Origin: Chiua virens | Taxonomy: Eukaryota; Basidiomycota; Agaricomycetes; Boletales; Boletaceae | Reading direction: 5' to 3' | DNA: 35,535 nt | Assembly: GCA_019787685.1 (NCBI GenBank) | Contig: JAHNUO010000096.1 | Span: 1-35,535 of the forward strand | In this document: positions 10,285-23,670 of the stretch, piece by piece | Layout of the letters: each line of letters opens with the position of its first letter | Position numbering within the stretch: the first letter of the stretch is position 1 | Translations under genes and position numbers: made by a program | Notes under the pieces: model-generated | What the model saw: only the letters and a program-made list of their open reading frames with translations | What the model was told of the DNA's origin: nothing | Database searches by the model: none

Positions 10285-11442
10285 ATGTCTCTGGATCACT
10301 TCCCAATCTTTGCCGAGCGTCGTTTCCAACCCAGCGAGAGGCCTTCCTACTCCTCCCATGATCACCTCATTTCTTCCCCTTCGTCGTGGTCTTATTCAAA
10401 CAGAACATCCCCAGACGACAACACCTCCTTTCACCAGCAGATTCCTTCCTGGAACACCTCCCACTACTCCCCTTGGAACACCGCCACCTATTCCTCCCCG
10501 CCCCCGCCATCGCCCCCGCCGTACGTTGCCCTACCTTCAAGTTACCGTCACTCTCCTGCCTTTACGTACTTTCACCACTCCGATTTCCCTCCATCCTCAT
10601 CCCGTCCCCTTGTCCCCGGCATTCACCCTTCTCACCCTTCCTCTTTATCCCCTGTTCCATCCGCCTCCCGTCCTGCTCAAAATGGCTTGTCCTCTATTGC
10701 CCCAGATCCAAAATTTGATTCCCATCCATGGGGCGATGGGCTCTACACTATCGATGATCCGGAACCGGCATCAAACTCCGAACACCCTGCAAGCAGTGTG
10801 GCCACGTCCCCTTCTGCACGCGCTTCTTCCATCGTTTCCTCTGCCAGCGTGGCCCCAGTAAAAGTCGAACCCGAGGACGCCGTTCCCTCCGACTGCTTCG
10901 TCATGGAATTCTCTGCCCCGACTCCCGCTGCCCAGGCCAGTAGCTCTCTCGCTCCCCCAACAGAGGTCCCTCTCCGCGCAACCCAGGCCAGCAAGGCCAT
11001 GCGTAAGATGATGGGCGTATTCCGTCTCAATCCTTTCTCGATGCATGAAAGCGGAGGTCAGCCTACCACTACCTGGACAGGCGAGGAAGCTGGTCCATTG
11101 GAGGATGAACCACAGATGTTCGAATTCCAGCTCGACTTGCCAGGCTACGAACGCGCAGCCAGTGATCCCGTACACCCCCTCCCTTTCACCAATAAGCTCG
11201 ACGGTGATTTCGACGATTCCGGCAGCTGGACCGAATGTAGCGAACCGCCCTTGCATTACGCGACCCCCTCCCATGCGGGTTGGCTCGGAAATGATTCTCC
11301 GGCGTCTTATTCATTGCCTTCGCTACGGCCATACAGTCCCCATCCGTCCCTGCACTCCCCGTCCCCGTCTGCCGTATCACCTCGTAGAACCCCCTTGGAA
11401 AATGCTTCGTCAGACGTAAGCTCGTTTTCGATCCTCGGATAA
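10285..11442 (+). CDS. Ser/Pro-rich protein of unknown function, 385 aa
   Basis: A single uninterrupted exon. The frame could begin at 10207, but that N-terminus would be translated from the CT-rich leader, so ATG 10285 (MSLDHFPIFAERRF) is preferred. The first about 230 residues are Ser/Pro/Tyr/His-rich and look disordered, with a PPPPSPPPY stretch. A denser island at about residues 237-255 reads KAMRKMMGVFRLNPFSMHE, followed at about 275-290 by an acidic/aromatic segment (EDEPQMFEFQLDLPGYE). The C-terminus is again Ser/Pro-rich (SPSPSAVSPRRTP). No DNA-binding domain, signal peptide or membrane segment is visible. The layout (low-complexity arms around a short basic-hydrophobic core) resembles fungal regulatory proteins, but no function can be assigned. 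Confidence 0.8.
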   Translation: MSLDHFPIFAERRFQPSERPSYSSHDHLISSPSSWSYSNRTSPDDNTSFHQQIPSWNTSHYSPWNTATYSSPPPPSPPPYVALPSSYRHSPAFTYFHHSDFPPSSSRPLVPGIHPSHPSSLSPVPSASRPAQNGLSSIAPDPKFDSHPWGDGLYTIDDPEPASNSEHPASSVATSPSARASSIVSSASVAPVKVEPEDAVPSDCFVMEFSAPTPAAQASSSLAPPTEVPLRATQASKAMRKMMGVFRLNPFSMHESGGQPTTTWTGEEAGPLEDEPQMFEFQLDLPGYERAASDPVHPLPFTNKLDGDFDDSGSWTECSEPPLHYATPSHAGWLGNDSPASYSLPSLRPYSPHPSLHSPSPSAVSPRRTPLENASSDVSSFSILG

Positions 11443-13246
11443 CTTCTATTGATTATCATCTTGTATAGTATGCTTCTCCATATACACTTCCCATGCCAAG
11501 TAGCTGCGCTACTTCCATCGACAACCTTCCCTCCATCTCAACGATGGCCCGTCGATGGTCAAGTACAACGAATCACCAGCATCCCTTCATGATATAGACT
11601 TGCACCACAACCCGTGAGCCTCGTCACTCGTATACTTGTCAGAAGCCTTTTCGCGAGAGCCGCACTGTGTATCAACTCACCACCTTTTTTTTCTCGTGCT
11701 ATTCTAAAGCTCTCAGGGCACGCACCACGTATCGAGGCACGTTTCTGCCTCGCAACCAATCGTCTTGACGTCTTATTCGGTTTTCTTGGGTACCCTTCAT
11801 TTATGGACGACGACCGCTTGCTCGACGGGTTGGAACGCATGTAGAATACAGCAGATCATACATCATACATACATTACATACTGCATCATGTCACATCTTG
11901 CATACCATCACGCACTGCTCTCAGGCTACCGTCTGCTTGTCGCCCGGTCGCTCGTCGCCGCATGCCGAGTTCGCGAAATGCCCTAAGCCTGGGCCCAGAC
12001 CTCATTTCGCATCGCATCGGACGTGTGTTTTCCTAAGGCATTCAGTATAATTATGTCAGCATTGTTACGTCAACAACATCAGTTGCCCCGTAAGTACCAC
12101 ACTTGAACTTGACCCACATTACACGACTACTTCGCCGCCGATATGAGTCCGCCGTGCATTACATGTCATGTCCAATCCGTACTGGACGCGGAACAAAGAA
12201 CGGGGTATTATCATCGCGATGATTCACTTCGCAGCAGGATGATGATGCTCCAGCCGCCGTTGCCAAGATTAAAGGGGTTCGAGTGCGGATGAAAACGCGC
12301 GTTTCTTCTCCTAGGAGTCTAGGACGTGCGCGGTGGATTCCGGGTATATTGTTATTTATTATTATGGCATTCTTAACGTTCTGATCTTGGTCACCTTCCA
12401 TCACGACGCGCGCGTCGGCGTGTGGTCGTGTGGATATGAGAGGGTAGGAGATGAAGGTGGGTGACGGTGACGGTGATCGATGACGCTGTCGTCAGGTTCG
12501 TTCTTGTTTTCGTTCCTCATTTTTCGCCCTTGTTCTCTGTCCTTGTCCTCGGTTCCACCCTTCTCGGTTCTTTGATCATGATGGTCACATGGAAGCTAGA
12601 AGTGTCATATCCTGTGTCTCCCCTGGTTTTATAAAGGTACGCCGTTGATAGGGCCATCGAAGTTCGGTTCGAGACTCAAGGGGGCTATGGCGTTCGCGAG
12701 GATTCCCCCGAGGTCGGTTGCTCCTCCTTGTTTTGGGCCGTGGTAGATAAGCAACGACGGGACGACAGACAACGACCCAGAGACGCACGATGGCGGTCCA
12801 ACTACCGCCGAGTCCGCTTTTAGACCCTACTAGTTACCTTCGTTCGAGAGGTGCACGCTGGCATACCGTCCTCGGAGAACGTTTGTGTATTTGAATAATG
12901 TATCTCCGATAGGAAACACCCTTGATGTACCCCCCATTTTCTTATCAGGGATGGCGTACACCGCCGGCCGATTCACTGCGGGCGGTACGTTGACTCATTG
13001 TTTTCGTTGGCGTAATTTTGACGCGTCGGGACATCCTTTTAGGTCCCATCGTTTGGCCGGGTGGAGTGATGATGACAGCCATGGGGTCTTTGGATTACGG
13101 GGACTACTTTGCTCTGTAGAGACGGATCGGGTAGGTGGACAGCGCGCGCCAGATGACTCGGTGCCATGCGGCAAGCTTCGCATACTGTCCTTCACGGAGG
13201 CTATTCCGATCCGCCAGCATGGCATATTATTTACACCATACTGACG

Positions 13247-13262
13247 TTTCTTTCTTTCTTTC
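13247..13262 (+). repeat. (TTTC)4 microsatellite
   Basis: Four perfect TTTC units run directly into a T-run. It lies in the gene-poor stretch. Confidence 0.85.
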
Positions 13263-15214
13263 TTTTTGGTACACGAAATGAGGGCATTCCAGAACCCCTC
13301 GTATGCGAGGGTACTGCACAAATGTCCCTTCCCCTCCCCTCGTTTTTTTTCTCATTCATTATGTGAATATGGGGGGCACCATAAACGCATACATTGCTAG
13401 GTGAATAGGCTCCATATCGCCGACATGACGGCGACTCGGCGACTCGGCGGGAAGGAAATGAAGGATAAACAAGCAAGAAAAAACCAGAGAAGAAGTCAAG
13501 TCAAAGAGACACAGCCGCCTCGTGATGTACCACACGTGGCGGATAGGTCGACCCTTGTCAGTCAGTCTCATGATGCACGTAGAGAGAGGTTTGCTTGACG
13601 ACTTGTGGGCGCACGGAGGTGTTGTCCACGAGGCGGGGCTATGTATAAGTCATGTGAAATGTTGGCACGAGGTGCTATGCTCTGTGGTGGCAATGACGTG
13701 GCATGCCACCGTATTGCCCCGAAGTTGGCGGGTTCGTTTGTGTGCGCGTTTGACGCGCTGGCGTTCTAGTTCCACGTCCGCGTTTCCCTAAGTAATCCCA
13801 TGCTTGACAAGCCCGTCGGAGCGTCAAGGCACATGGGCATAGGCAGCAGAAATATGACATCCACGGCGATCAAAAATCACGTTCTGGAGGGTTGCTCGCT
13901 TGGATGTGATTTCCCGGAGTCAGAGTTGGGTACGAGGATTGCCAGGAATTGGGTCGACACAGGCGTGTGCCGCAGACGCGTCACTGGGGATGGACGCGTG
14001 TCGGTCCAGAGAATGTGTGGTCGAGGGAATCGCTGCATGTCGGTGATTTTCCTGGTAGGGTTGTTGTGTGCTGGTGTTAAATAAAAGGAGGATGCGTTAT
14101 GGGGACATACGTGCCTAGCTTGGTCGCTCTACTTGGCGCGCATACTTGGCTGATCTGTCGTGCCTTCGTCAGTTGGGTGGGGTTGACTGGTCAACGTTCA
14201 ACTATAGGCCCAACTCGAGACTGCTCCAGCGCCCTGTTATCCTCGACGTGGATGAGAAGGAACTGGTGCGGGACGACAGATGGTCCCTTCCGACAACCTT
14301 GCCTCCTCCGGGTTGAAATAAAAAAAAGTTGGCGTTGACTGACCTCGGCCATGATCGTGGGATACATCGCCCATGACGCCATTCAGCTGAACGGAAAGAA
14401 ATCTGCAGCTGAAACCTGGAGACAAGGGTAGAGATTCGTTGACCATCCTATCATGAGTGCGATGGCTGTCCTAGACTTCCATCGCGAAGCGGACCTTGCC
14501 AAAAGCCAGGATGATTACGCCGTGCCTAGCAGACGAACAAGTGATTCCAGATGATCTGCCTGGCAGGAAAGGTACGAGATGAAGCGGGGATGTGGGAGTT
14601 AATGTACCACGAAGGGAATCTTGCCAAGAACACGAAAAAAAGGCGTGCATCGTGGTCGAGCAAGCATCCTAAAAGAATTGCAATCGAGGGACGAAAGGGA
14701 CGGAATGTGTGGGGTGTATCAAGTGGGTAGCCTGTCCGAGAACAAAAAGGGTAAATGCCAACGCGGGTAATCATACCAATGCTAATTAGCCTGAATTAAT
14801 GTAAGAATCGCTCAGGATAAACATTATCAGAGATCAGTGTGGTAGAGAGACCGAGTTTTCCGGAAATACTGACCACGAGATGAGTGATGCGACGAGGGTG
14901 ATGGCGGCGCATTGAAATGTGTGTAAAACATAGAGAGACTGGTTCCGTTGGAACATATATGTTCTTCCTTATATCACCGACGGAGCGGCGAGTATGTCCA
15001 ATTGAGCGGCCCCAGTACTTGCAATTATATTGACCCACGTGTTTGACGGAGTGCTGGCACAGGCACATGGGAACCATGTCCGACCATCGGTTCATCGAAC
15101 ACGTGCCAATGTTCGAATCAGTTTGGGCCAAGTAAATGACAGGAAAAAATTGACTGTGTGCCGCAACCTTTCAAGAAAAGCGATGGGGAAAGAGAAACAT
15201 GGCATGGCCCACCA

Positions 15215-15233
15215 TTTTTTTTAAAAAAAAAAA
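15215..15233. repeat. T8-A11 homopolymer junction
   Basis: Eight T followed by eleven A form a perfect self-complementary stretch. The run lengths may be unreliable in the assembly. Confidence 0.8.
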
Positions 15234-15660
15234 CAGAATAGGATCGACCCGGGGAACTGTGCGGGTACTCGGAAGCGTATTTCCCACGGCCTTGACATGC
15301 TAAAACGTTCACCAACCGTCATTTCGGAGTATTTCAAGCGAAACTTGGATGTCAGCTCCGTGGCAGTTTCAAGTCCGAATCACAGCACTCGCGTGACCGA
15401 GAGGTGTACGCATTGCTTGTTCTGCACCCGCTTTCACGGAGACAGTTAATACCAGCGTCCGGTGAGCGTTTAAATGAGCCATCTGCGGTAAGTGGGGAGC
15501 GGAGGCGCGGGCGGAGTCGAGGAGAAGGTGGTGTGCGGGAGAGACGGACCGGGTGCCGGCATTGTTACTAAAAAGGCAAAAGGACCCACGCGACTGCCAC
15601 GAGAGCCGAGAAGTGTCAAGCAACCACGCGAGCGTCGAGATCACATCCTAACAGCCAAGT

Positions 15661-15753
15661 CAGTCCATACCTCCTCATCCCCCCTTTCATATCCACTCAT
15701 CGTGTCCCATTTCCCCCTTTCCCTCTGTTTCTCTCAAAGCTTGCACCACTTTC
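15661..15753 (+). promoter_or_regulatory. CT-rich leader of the phosphodiesterase gene
   Basis: Blocks of C and T (cctcctcatccccccttt, then tttccccctttccctctg) fill most of the 90 bases before ATG 15754. This is the common fungal arrangement around transcription starts. The exact start site is inferred. Confidence 0.4.
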
Positions 15754-17877
15754 ATGCTCGATAACGAGGAATACGCCCACGGCAGGCGGCGAAGCGTCGA
15801 CGTGGGTGGTTTAGCGCTCGCTCTCGAAAACCAAGGCTTGGGTCATGGCTGGGGTAGTTGGGATAATGTGCACCAAGGAGAGACACGGTACGTCCGTTTT
15901 TATGAATCGCACCGCCCCTCATCAGCCCCCGCTCTAGCTACGCAGAGCTGCTCTACGAGATGTGTATCCAAACGCAGACGACGGTCACTCACTACGATAC
16001 TGATCCGTACGATGCCCTCTCCCATTCCATTTTCCCACCTGGCTCATTCCTTGCTGTAGCTCTCCAATCGAGATCCCTCCTGAAACTCGTAGACGGTTGA
16101 TTCGTCGTCTTGATAGCTGGCACTTCGAACCTCACAAACTACCGGACGAAGAGGTCCTCTTCTGCGCACAGATTTTATTCGAGAGCTTGTTTCAGATAGA
16201 AAACATGCAGCACGATACAGGCGTTTCTCTCAGTTAGTGTCACATGTGGCTTGTTACGTTTCATGTGTCACCTCATGCTCTCATGACACAGGTGACATAT
16301 CCATCTTCTTGAAGCACCTTCGGCGTCTGTATTGTGGTCAGAACTCTTATCACAATTTCCAACATGCTTTGGATGTCCTCCAAGCATGCCAGGCATTTCT
16401 CTGCGCTGCAGGTGTCCTCCCTCCCACCTCTTTCCTTTGCCGCGATGTCTACCCGTGGCGGCCAGATAAGAAGCCAGGCGGCCTCGTGTCCAGTCTCGAA
16501 AATATGGATCTCTTTGCCCTTTTTATCGCGGCCATCGGCCATGACGTCGGTCACCCTGGGTTCTCGAATCTGTTTATGGTCAGTCTGCCACCCTGCCGGA
16601 GCCGCAAACCCTGTTGATGTTTTGCCCTCAGAAAAACGCAGATGCGCCCCTATCAGCAGTGTATGACGGGAAATCAGCCTTGGAACAGATGCATTACGCA
16701 ATTCTCATTCAAGTCATGCGCCACCACGGTCTCGGCAGTCTACTTGATCGGCCGAATGGACAAGTGTTCCGAAAAACGCTCGCCGGTATCGTTCTTGCGA
16801 CCGATATGAGCGTTCACTTTGAGTTTATGAAGAACTTTGGGTTCCTCGTGGAAGGCAAGGATTGCACTCTAAGTCATCGCAAGTTGCTGTTGTGTCAAGC
16901 GCTCATCAAGTGCGCCGACATCAGCAATCCAGTAGGTTCCCACGACGTTTTTGAAGTAGCTTTACTCATCTCTATGCCAGAGTCGACCACCAGGAGTGTC
17001 GCATTACTGGGCGAACGCGCTGATGACGGAATGGGATTGTCAGGCATCACTAGAAAGAATGTGGCAATTACCACCTTCAATACAACCCTCGGACACTCCT
17101 CTAGCTCAAGTCCGAGGGCAGATTTTCTTCGTGAGCACGTTTGCGAAGCCGTTGCTTGACATTACTGCGAAAGGCATCCCAGGTCAGAAACAACACCGCA
17201 TTGTCTACCCACCGCTTATTGTATTTTTAGAGATGCAAAAGTTCGCGGATCAGTGTACCTCGAACCTCGCTATGTGGGAGGCTCGACGTCTCAAATTGAC
17301 TTCTACGAAAGAGGTGACGCCTCCATCTCCAAAGACGGCAACGCCTGTTCGATCGCCGGAAGACTTTCTCACATCGTTCCCACTTACGTTACCCACCTTT
17401 GTTCTAAGTTATCAGGAGGAGCAACACCCCGCTGGGGAGTGGCACACGTATTCGCCCTCCTCGCCCTCCTCGTCCTCGTCCTCCGACCCGATACCCGATC
17501 CTCCCTTCGCGGACCAACTTTCCCCGCCGGCATCCCCTGCGCCTTCCGCTGGCTCCGCCTCGTTCATCCTCGGTCCTCGGTCCTCCTCCTCCAGCTTTCG
17601 CACGGTGTCCACCTCCTCAAGGAGTGAAGCCGCCGCGGCAATGCGCGCCGCCTACTCGGCCGGGGTACGCAAAAAGCGGAGCTTTTGCAGCCGATATTCG
17701 TGGACGGCTGATTTGAGCCCGATGTCCTCGATGACGCACCTTGCTACCGCTGCTGTGCCACTGTCAATGTCCAGGCCGAACGCAACCCATACCACACATG
17801 TTGATACCCCCGTTTTACCTTATGTTGCTACTGTTGGCATCGTCGTGGCTGCCTCGCCCGAGGGTGGAGTGAGATGA
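15754..17877 (+). CDS. PDE2: High-affinity 3',5'-cyclic-nucleotide phosphodiesterase, 7 exons, 603 aa
   Basis: Exons 15754-15887, 15938-16006, 16060-16232, 16292-16578, 16632-16931, 16981-17182 and 17231-17877 join in frame over 48-59 nt introns to give 603 residues. This is the class I PDEase family, which hydrolyses cAMP to 5'-AMP and damps PKA signalling. The metal-binding HD architecture is complete: YHNFQH at about 145-150, GHDVGHPG at 208-215, and the late metal-site Asp in KCADISNP at about 314-321, followed by SHYWANALMTEWDCQ. Family-typical segments NADAPLSAVYDGKSALEQMH and MRHHGL lie between them. The catalytic domain ends near residue 410. The remaining about 190 residues are a Ser/Pro-rich tail with poly-Ser runs, probably disordered and open to phosphorylation. 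No membrane segment or cyclic-nucleotide-binding domain is visible. The gene converges on the hydrolase at 18388-19668. PDE2 is used by analogy with yeast. Confidence 0.93.
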
Positions 17878-18387
17878 TGTCATGTCAACTTGGTGCAATG
17901 ACGATCATCTTTGTGTTCATGCACCACACGCTGCGGGGGTGGCCCTGAGTAGGCGCGCGTATTGAAACGGACGTGCAAGTCTCCGGATGATCAGCCTCGA
18001 TAGCGGCCCGTAATCATGACAATCTGCATTCAGGAATGGTTACGCTTATAGTTTTCGTCTTGTTTTATGTCGTCTTTTCCCTTCGTTTTTGAGATTGTAA
18101 CTTAACCCTACACAAATATTTTCGTCGTTCTCTCTTTCACTTTCTTGTTACTTATGTGTTCGCGGCATTGACACACGTGTTCATTCATCTCTTGTTGTTT
18201 TGCATAGGAATTGCTTTGCGTCTTTGCTTGGTCCAGCACACCAAATGTATCATGTCATTGCTTAATGCTAACGTATCATTAGCACGACATTTTCACTCGA
18301 TCCATGTGTAATAGTAATACAAGGGGCAAGGAAAATTGGACATGACGACAGTTGTGGTACGTGTGCGAATGAGGGAAGGAGACGTAG
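17878..18387. other. Convergent 3' intergenic region
   Basis: About 500 bases lie between the phosphodiesterase stop and the stop of the minus-strand hydrolase. The stretch is T-rich around 18050-18200, as expected for 3' UTR and termination signals of both genes. No other feature is seen. Confidence 0.5.
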
Positions 18388-19668
18388 CTACGTTGTCTTG
18401 TCGACTCTGCCCAGAAATTCGACGAGGGCTGCGACCACTTGATCGGGTGCCTCCTGTTGAACCCAATGCCCCGCACCTTCGATCAACACGACGTCACCAT
18501 TCTGCATTCCAAAGTGGTGCTTCATCTTGTCCAACGCACCAGGGGTCTGATACACCCCCCAGTCGCGCGCCCCAGAAATGAACGCCGCAGGCACCCGTGC
18601 CTTGCGCCCTGAGAGCGCGATAAGCGTATCCACCCGCTCGGCTGGTGGCGGCAGGAGTGCAGATCGGTAGTAATTCAGTCCACCCTGAAAGCCAGTACGA
18701 GCAAACTCGGACGCGTAGATCCTCCCGGCCTCCGCCTCGCCAATCGGCCACGTAAACTGTGCGTGCTGACTGGCATGCCGCTCGATAAGCTGCCGCATGT
18801 TCTCGTGTGCTGGCATGACGTAGTAGTCTGGAAGCGTCGCGAGATGGCGGACGATCGTGTCGATCGTTGGGGATGGGTTCGAGGCAGAGGGCAGGGGAGG
18901 GGTCGTGTTGCCCTCCCATGCGCCGCTCTTCATGTGATAGTACCCGCCAAGGAAGGCGTAGAGATCTTCTGAGCGTTCTCCAAGCATGTCTTTGTTGGCA
19001 TCGCGGGTCAGGAAGTAACCGGTGTAGTATTTCCTCGGGGGGGAGAGGGCTGTGAGAGCCAAGGAAACAGTCCGGGCAAGCGATGGGAGAAGCTTGTCCG
19101 CAGCAGCCGGATCCCCCAATTCCCCACGATTGGGGAAACTGAGGCGTTGTGGCTGTTCCACCCCTGTGAAGGGAGCGCTCATGAAGACGACGGATTGAAA
19201 GAGATCTTGATGGGCGGTGACGCAGTGGCCAGCGATGATGGATCCGAAATCGTGACCAACGAGCAAGGCGACAGAGCTATGCCCGAGAGTCTTGATAAGG
19301 GAACAGATATCCTCTACGATGTTGAGGGCATGAAACGGTGCTAGTGGGTCGTCATATTGGATTTGTTTCGCTGGCTCGTTGTGCTGCGTGGTGGTTCGCC
19401 CGAACCCTCGTAGGTCGGGTGCAACGACATGATAACCCCCACGAGCTGCACAAATGGGGACAAGGATCTTCCGCCAAGAATAGGCGAGCTCAGGGAAACC
19501 ATGTAATAACAAAATCAAGGGGAACGACACGAGTTCGCCTGCGTTGGCTGGAAAGGCTTCGATCAGGTGCGTTTGTAAACCGTCCCGCTCGTCAAGGGTT
19601 ACGATGCGTGATCGGAGGGTGCAACTTGATTGAAGTTGATTCAAGTCATGTAAATCGATGGGCTGCAT
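18388..19668 (-). CDS. Epoxide-hydrolase-type alpha/beta hydrolase, 426 aa
   Basis: A single exon with the full set of soluble epoxide hydrolase marks. HGFPE at residues 56-60 supplies the oxyanion hole, followed by SWRKI. DLRGFGRT is at about 85-92. The nucleophile elbow VGHDFGS has Asp140. ARDWGVYQ carries the likely acid Asp369, and GHWVQQEAP holds the catalytic His401. Tyr residues in the cap region (KYYTGYF, NYYRSAL) could be the ring-opening pair. An Asp rather than Ser nucleophile separates it from esterases; haloalkane dehalogenases also use Asp, but HGFPE and the cap tyrosines favour an epoxide hydrolase. There is no signal peptide, so it is probably cytosolic or peroxisomal. The C-terminus (DKTT) is not a clear peroxisomal signal. 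The substrate is unknown. It is divergent from GFA1, about 1 kb away. Confidence 0.93.
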   Translation of the reverse strand: MQPIDLHDLNQLQSSCTLRSRIVTLDERDGLQTHLIEAFPANAGELVSFPLILLLHGFPELAYSWRKILVPICAARGGYHVVAPDLRGFGRTTTQHNEPAKQIQYDDPLAPFHALNIVEDICSLIKTLGHSSVALLVGHDFGSIIAGHCVTAHQDLFQSVVFMSAPFTGVEQPQRLSFPNRGELGDPAAADKLLPSLARTVSLALTALSPPRKYYTGYFLTRDANKDMLGERSEDLYAFLGGYYHMKSGAWEGNTTPPLPSASNPSPTIDTIVRHLATLPDYYVMPAHENMRQLIERHASQHAQFTWPIGEAEAGRIYASEFARTGFQGGLNYYRSALLPPPAERVDTLIALSGRKARVPAAFISGARDWGVYQTPGALDKMKHHFGMQNGDVVLIEGAGHWVQQEAPDQVVAALVEFLGRVDKTT

Positions 19669-19935
19669 GAGGTGCGATGCGTAGTCGGTAAGTCGTAGTG
19701 GGTCTTCAACCGGTTACGATCATTCTGGGTTTCGGGTTTCGGAACACCGCCTTGGACCCATAAGAGCGGAAGCGATCAAAGTGGAGATCTGAAACAAATA
19801 GCAACCTTTGTTCGGGTTTAAATCTGCACTCATCTAGCAAGTGAAACCAAAAAAGAACGCACAAAAAGTGGGCAGCTGCTGTTGTAGGAAACTGTTTGAC
19901 AACAGGCCTCGGGATCGATGAGGACCCTTTTGTGA

Positions 19936-20124
19936 CCTGAGAAACCCGCTGGTGCAACAAGACCGATTGATCACAAACCCACGGTTAACTCCGATCCCTA
20001 CGCGCCGGATGTACTGGCCGAGTGGCGTGAAGAAGCAAAGTATGTTCGGAAGAACTTGGATCGATACTTATCTTTAGTTCAGGAAGCAAAAACGTGCAGT
20101 GATAAATTAGGAGATGCCACCAGG
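19936..20124 (+). other. Orphan exon-like open frame ending at a perfect donor
   Basis: 63 codons are open after a TGA and end exactly at a consensus donor, agg|gtaagt. The translation is strongly helical and charged, with SDPYAPDVLAEWREEAKYVR, then NLDRYLSLVQEAKTCSDKLG, and looks like an exon of a coiled-coil or helical-repeat protein. No ATG opens it and I could not find convincing partner exons on either side. It may be a pseudogene fragment, or an exon of an unrecognised gene between the hydrolase and GFA1. Confidence 0.35.
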
Positions 20125-20518
20125 GTAAGTAAATTTAGGCGAGAAACGTGTCACCTATCAAGCATTCCTGATGAGATTTCGCGGCCGCGAAGGTAGTCGA
20201 TGTGAGGGAACGAGGACACAACATGCACTCGTTCATGTAAGAGGTACATAACGTCGGGTGTTAGTGGTGTTCTTGGACTGACCCTATTGAATAGCAGTGG
20301 CGATTGTACGTTTGCGAACTTGTAGGCAACGGGCAGGTGAGATGAGGCAGCAGCGGACGCGGCGCTCTTCCGGAGCAGCTATGCTAAAAGGCAATGCAAA
20401 TTTGCCCACTCCACTCCAAGGAAGCGGTATCTAGACGACGGTGCGATCAGCGATCCAATCAAATTCCGGATTTGCACTTGTTTGGCTCACCCTCGACCCC
20501 AGAATGGACTACTTAAAC
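20125..20518. other. Upstream region of GFA1, nothing specific seen
   Basis: No gene or clear motif is seen. A NotI-type palindrome gcggccgc lies at about 20182 with no evident meaning. Confidence 0.3.
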
Positions 20519-20665
20519 CACCTCGTCCTGTCTTTGTCCTCTCCCATCTTCATTCTTCCCTTTCACGCTTACTTCACGCCCCAAACGTGCGTTGTTCCTG
20601 TTCTCCGTACCATCTCCCGTTGCTCACCCTCTTCTTGTCACCCCCACCAGGCTTATACCCTCGCA
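20519..20665 (+). promoter_or_regulatory. CT-rich leader of GFA1
   Basis: The 120 bases before the GFA1 start are dominated by C and T (cctctcccatcttcattctt, ttcttgtcacccccaccag). This pattern precedes transcription starts of strongly expressed fungal genes. No stem-loop of the bacterial glmS ribozyme type is expected or seen. Confidence 0.4.
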
Positions 20666-23146
<2,481 letters not shown>

Positions 23147-23670
23147 TCGCGAGGCAAAGCCGCTAGTTTTGTTTTGTTTTCTGTCTACAAGGGTACTGCA
23201 TCGACTGTATCCCTTTGGATATTTTCCATTTACTGTACAAGCTCGCTTCACGGACATGTCTGGTAGTCGACGACGGACGCTTTGGCATTTGATGGACGGT
23301 CACGAATTCAGTTCGAAAAAAAAACCATAGTTTCCCATTCTCATTTTCTTACCTGTCCTACGCAACCTAGCCACTCTCAGACTCGTATACCAGTCTCTTG
23401 TAGTGGCGTGGTAGATGCAAGGGAGAATACAATTGTACTATCATTAAACCAGAATTAACACCAGCCCAGATAACTGGTGCGTCAAAGCATAGCAGAGACA
23501 GATGCTGTTGATAGGGGGTTTGTGCGCGGAGGTTCAAAAGTGAATAATTTGATGTCCGCTACTTGCGCATTTGCAACTTGACTTTGGACCGTGACCTCAA
23601 CCTCTTTTTACACTTATTGTCAAGCTCTCTTCTATATTGTCAAATCCGTGTGGCGGCTAAAAAAAAAACA
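23147..23670. other. Intergenic region between GFA1 and the RRM gene
   Basis: GFA1 3' UTR and the promoter of the downstream gene in the same orientation. A run of nine or more A lies directly before ATG 23671. No other feature is seen. Confidence 0.45.

Larger units (their letters stand above)
11443..15660. other. Gene-poor stretch of about 4.2 kb
   Basis: I find no spliceable gene, tRNA or mobile-element ends. Several 60-120 codon frames occur (for example 12885-13244 plus and 14796-15131 minus), but none has a motif or joins neighbours through plausible introns. The first few hundred bases should contain the 3' UTR of the Ser/Pro-rich gene. A non-coding transcript is possible but not shown by the sequence. 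Confidence 0.4.

Noticed and set aside
10310..10861. 183-codon ORF overlapping the Ser/Pro-rich gene in another frame
   Set aside because: It is a shadow frame produced by the C-rich codons of the real gene.
12885..13244. 119-codon ORF in the gene-poor stretch
   Set aside because: No motif, no splice extension, no protein-like amphipathic pattern.
18494..18919. 141-codon ORF overlapping the hydrolase on the same strand
   Set aside because: Alternative frame inside a gene with a complete catalytic set.
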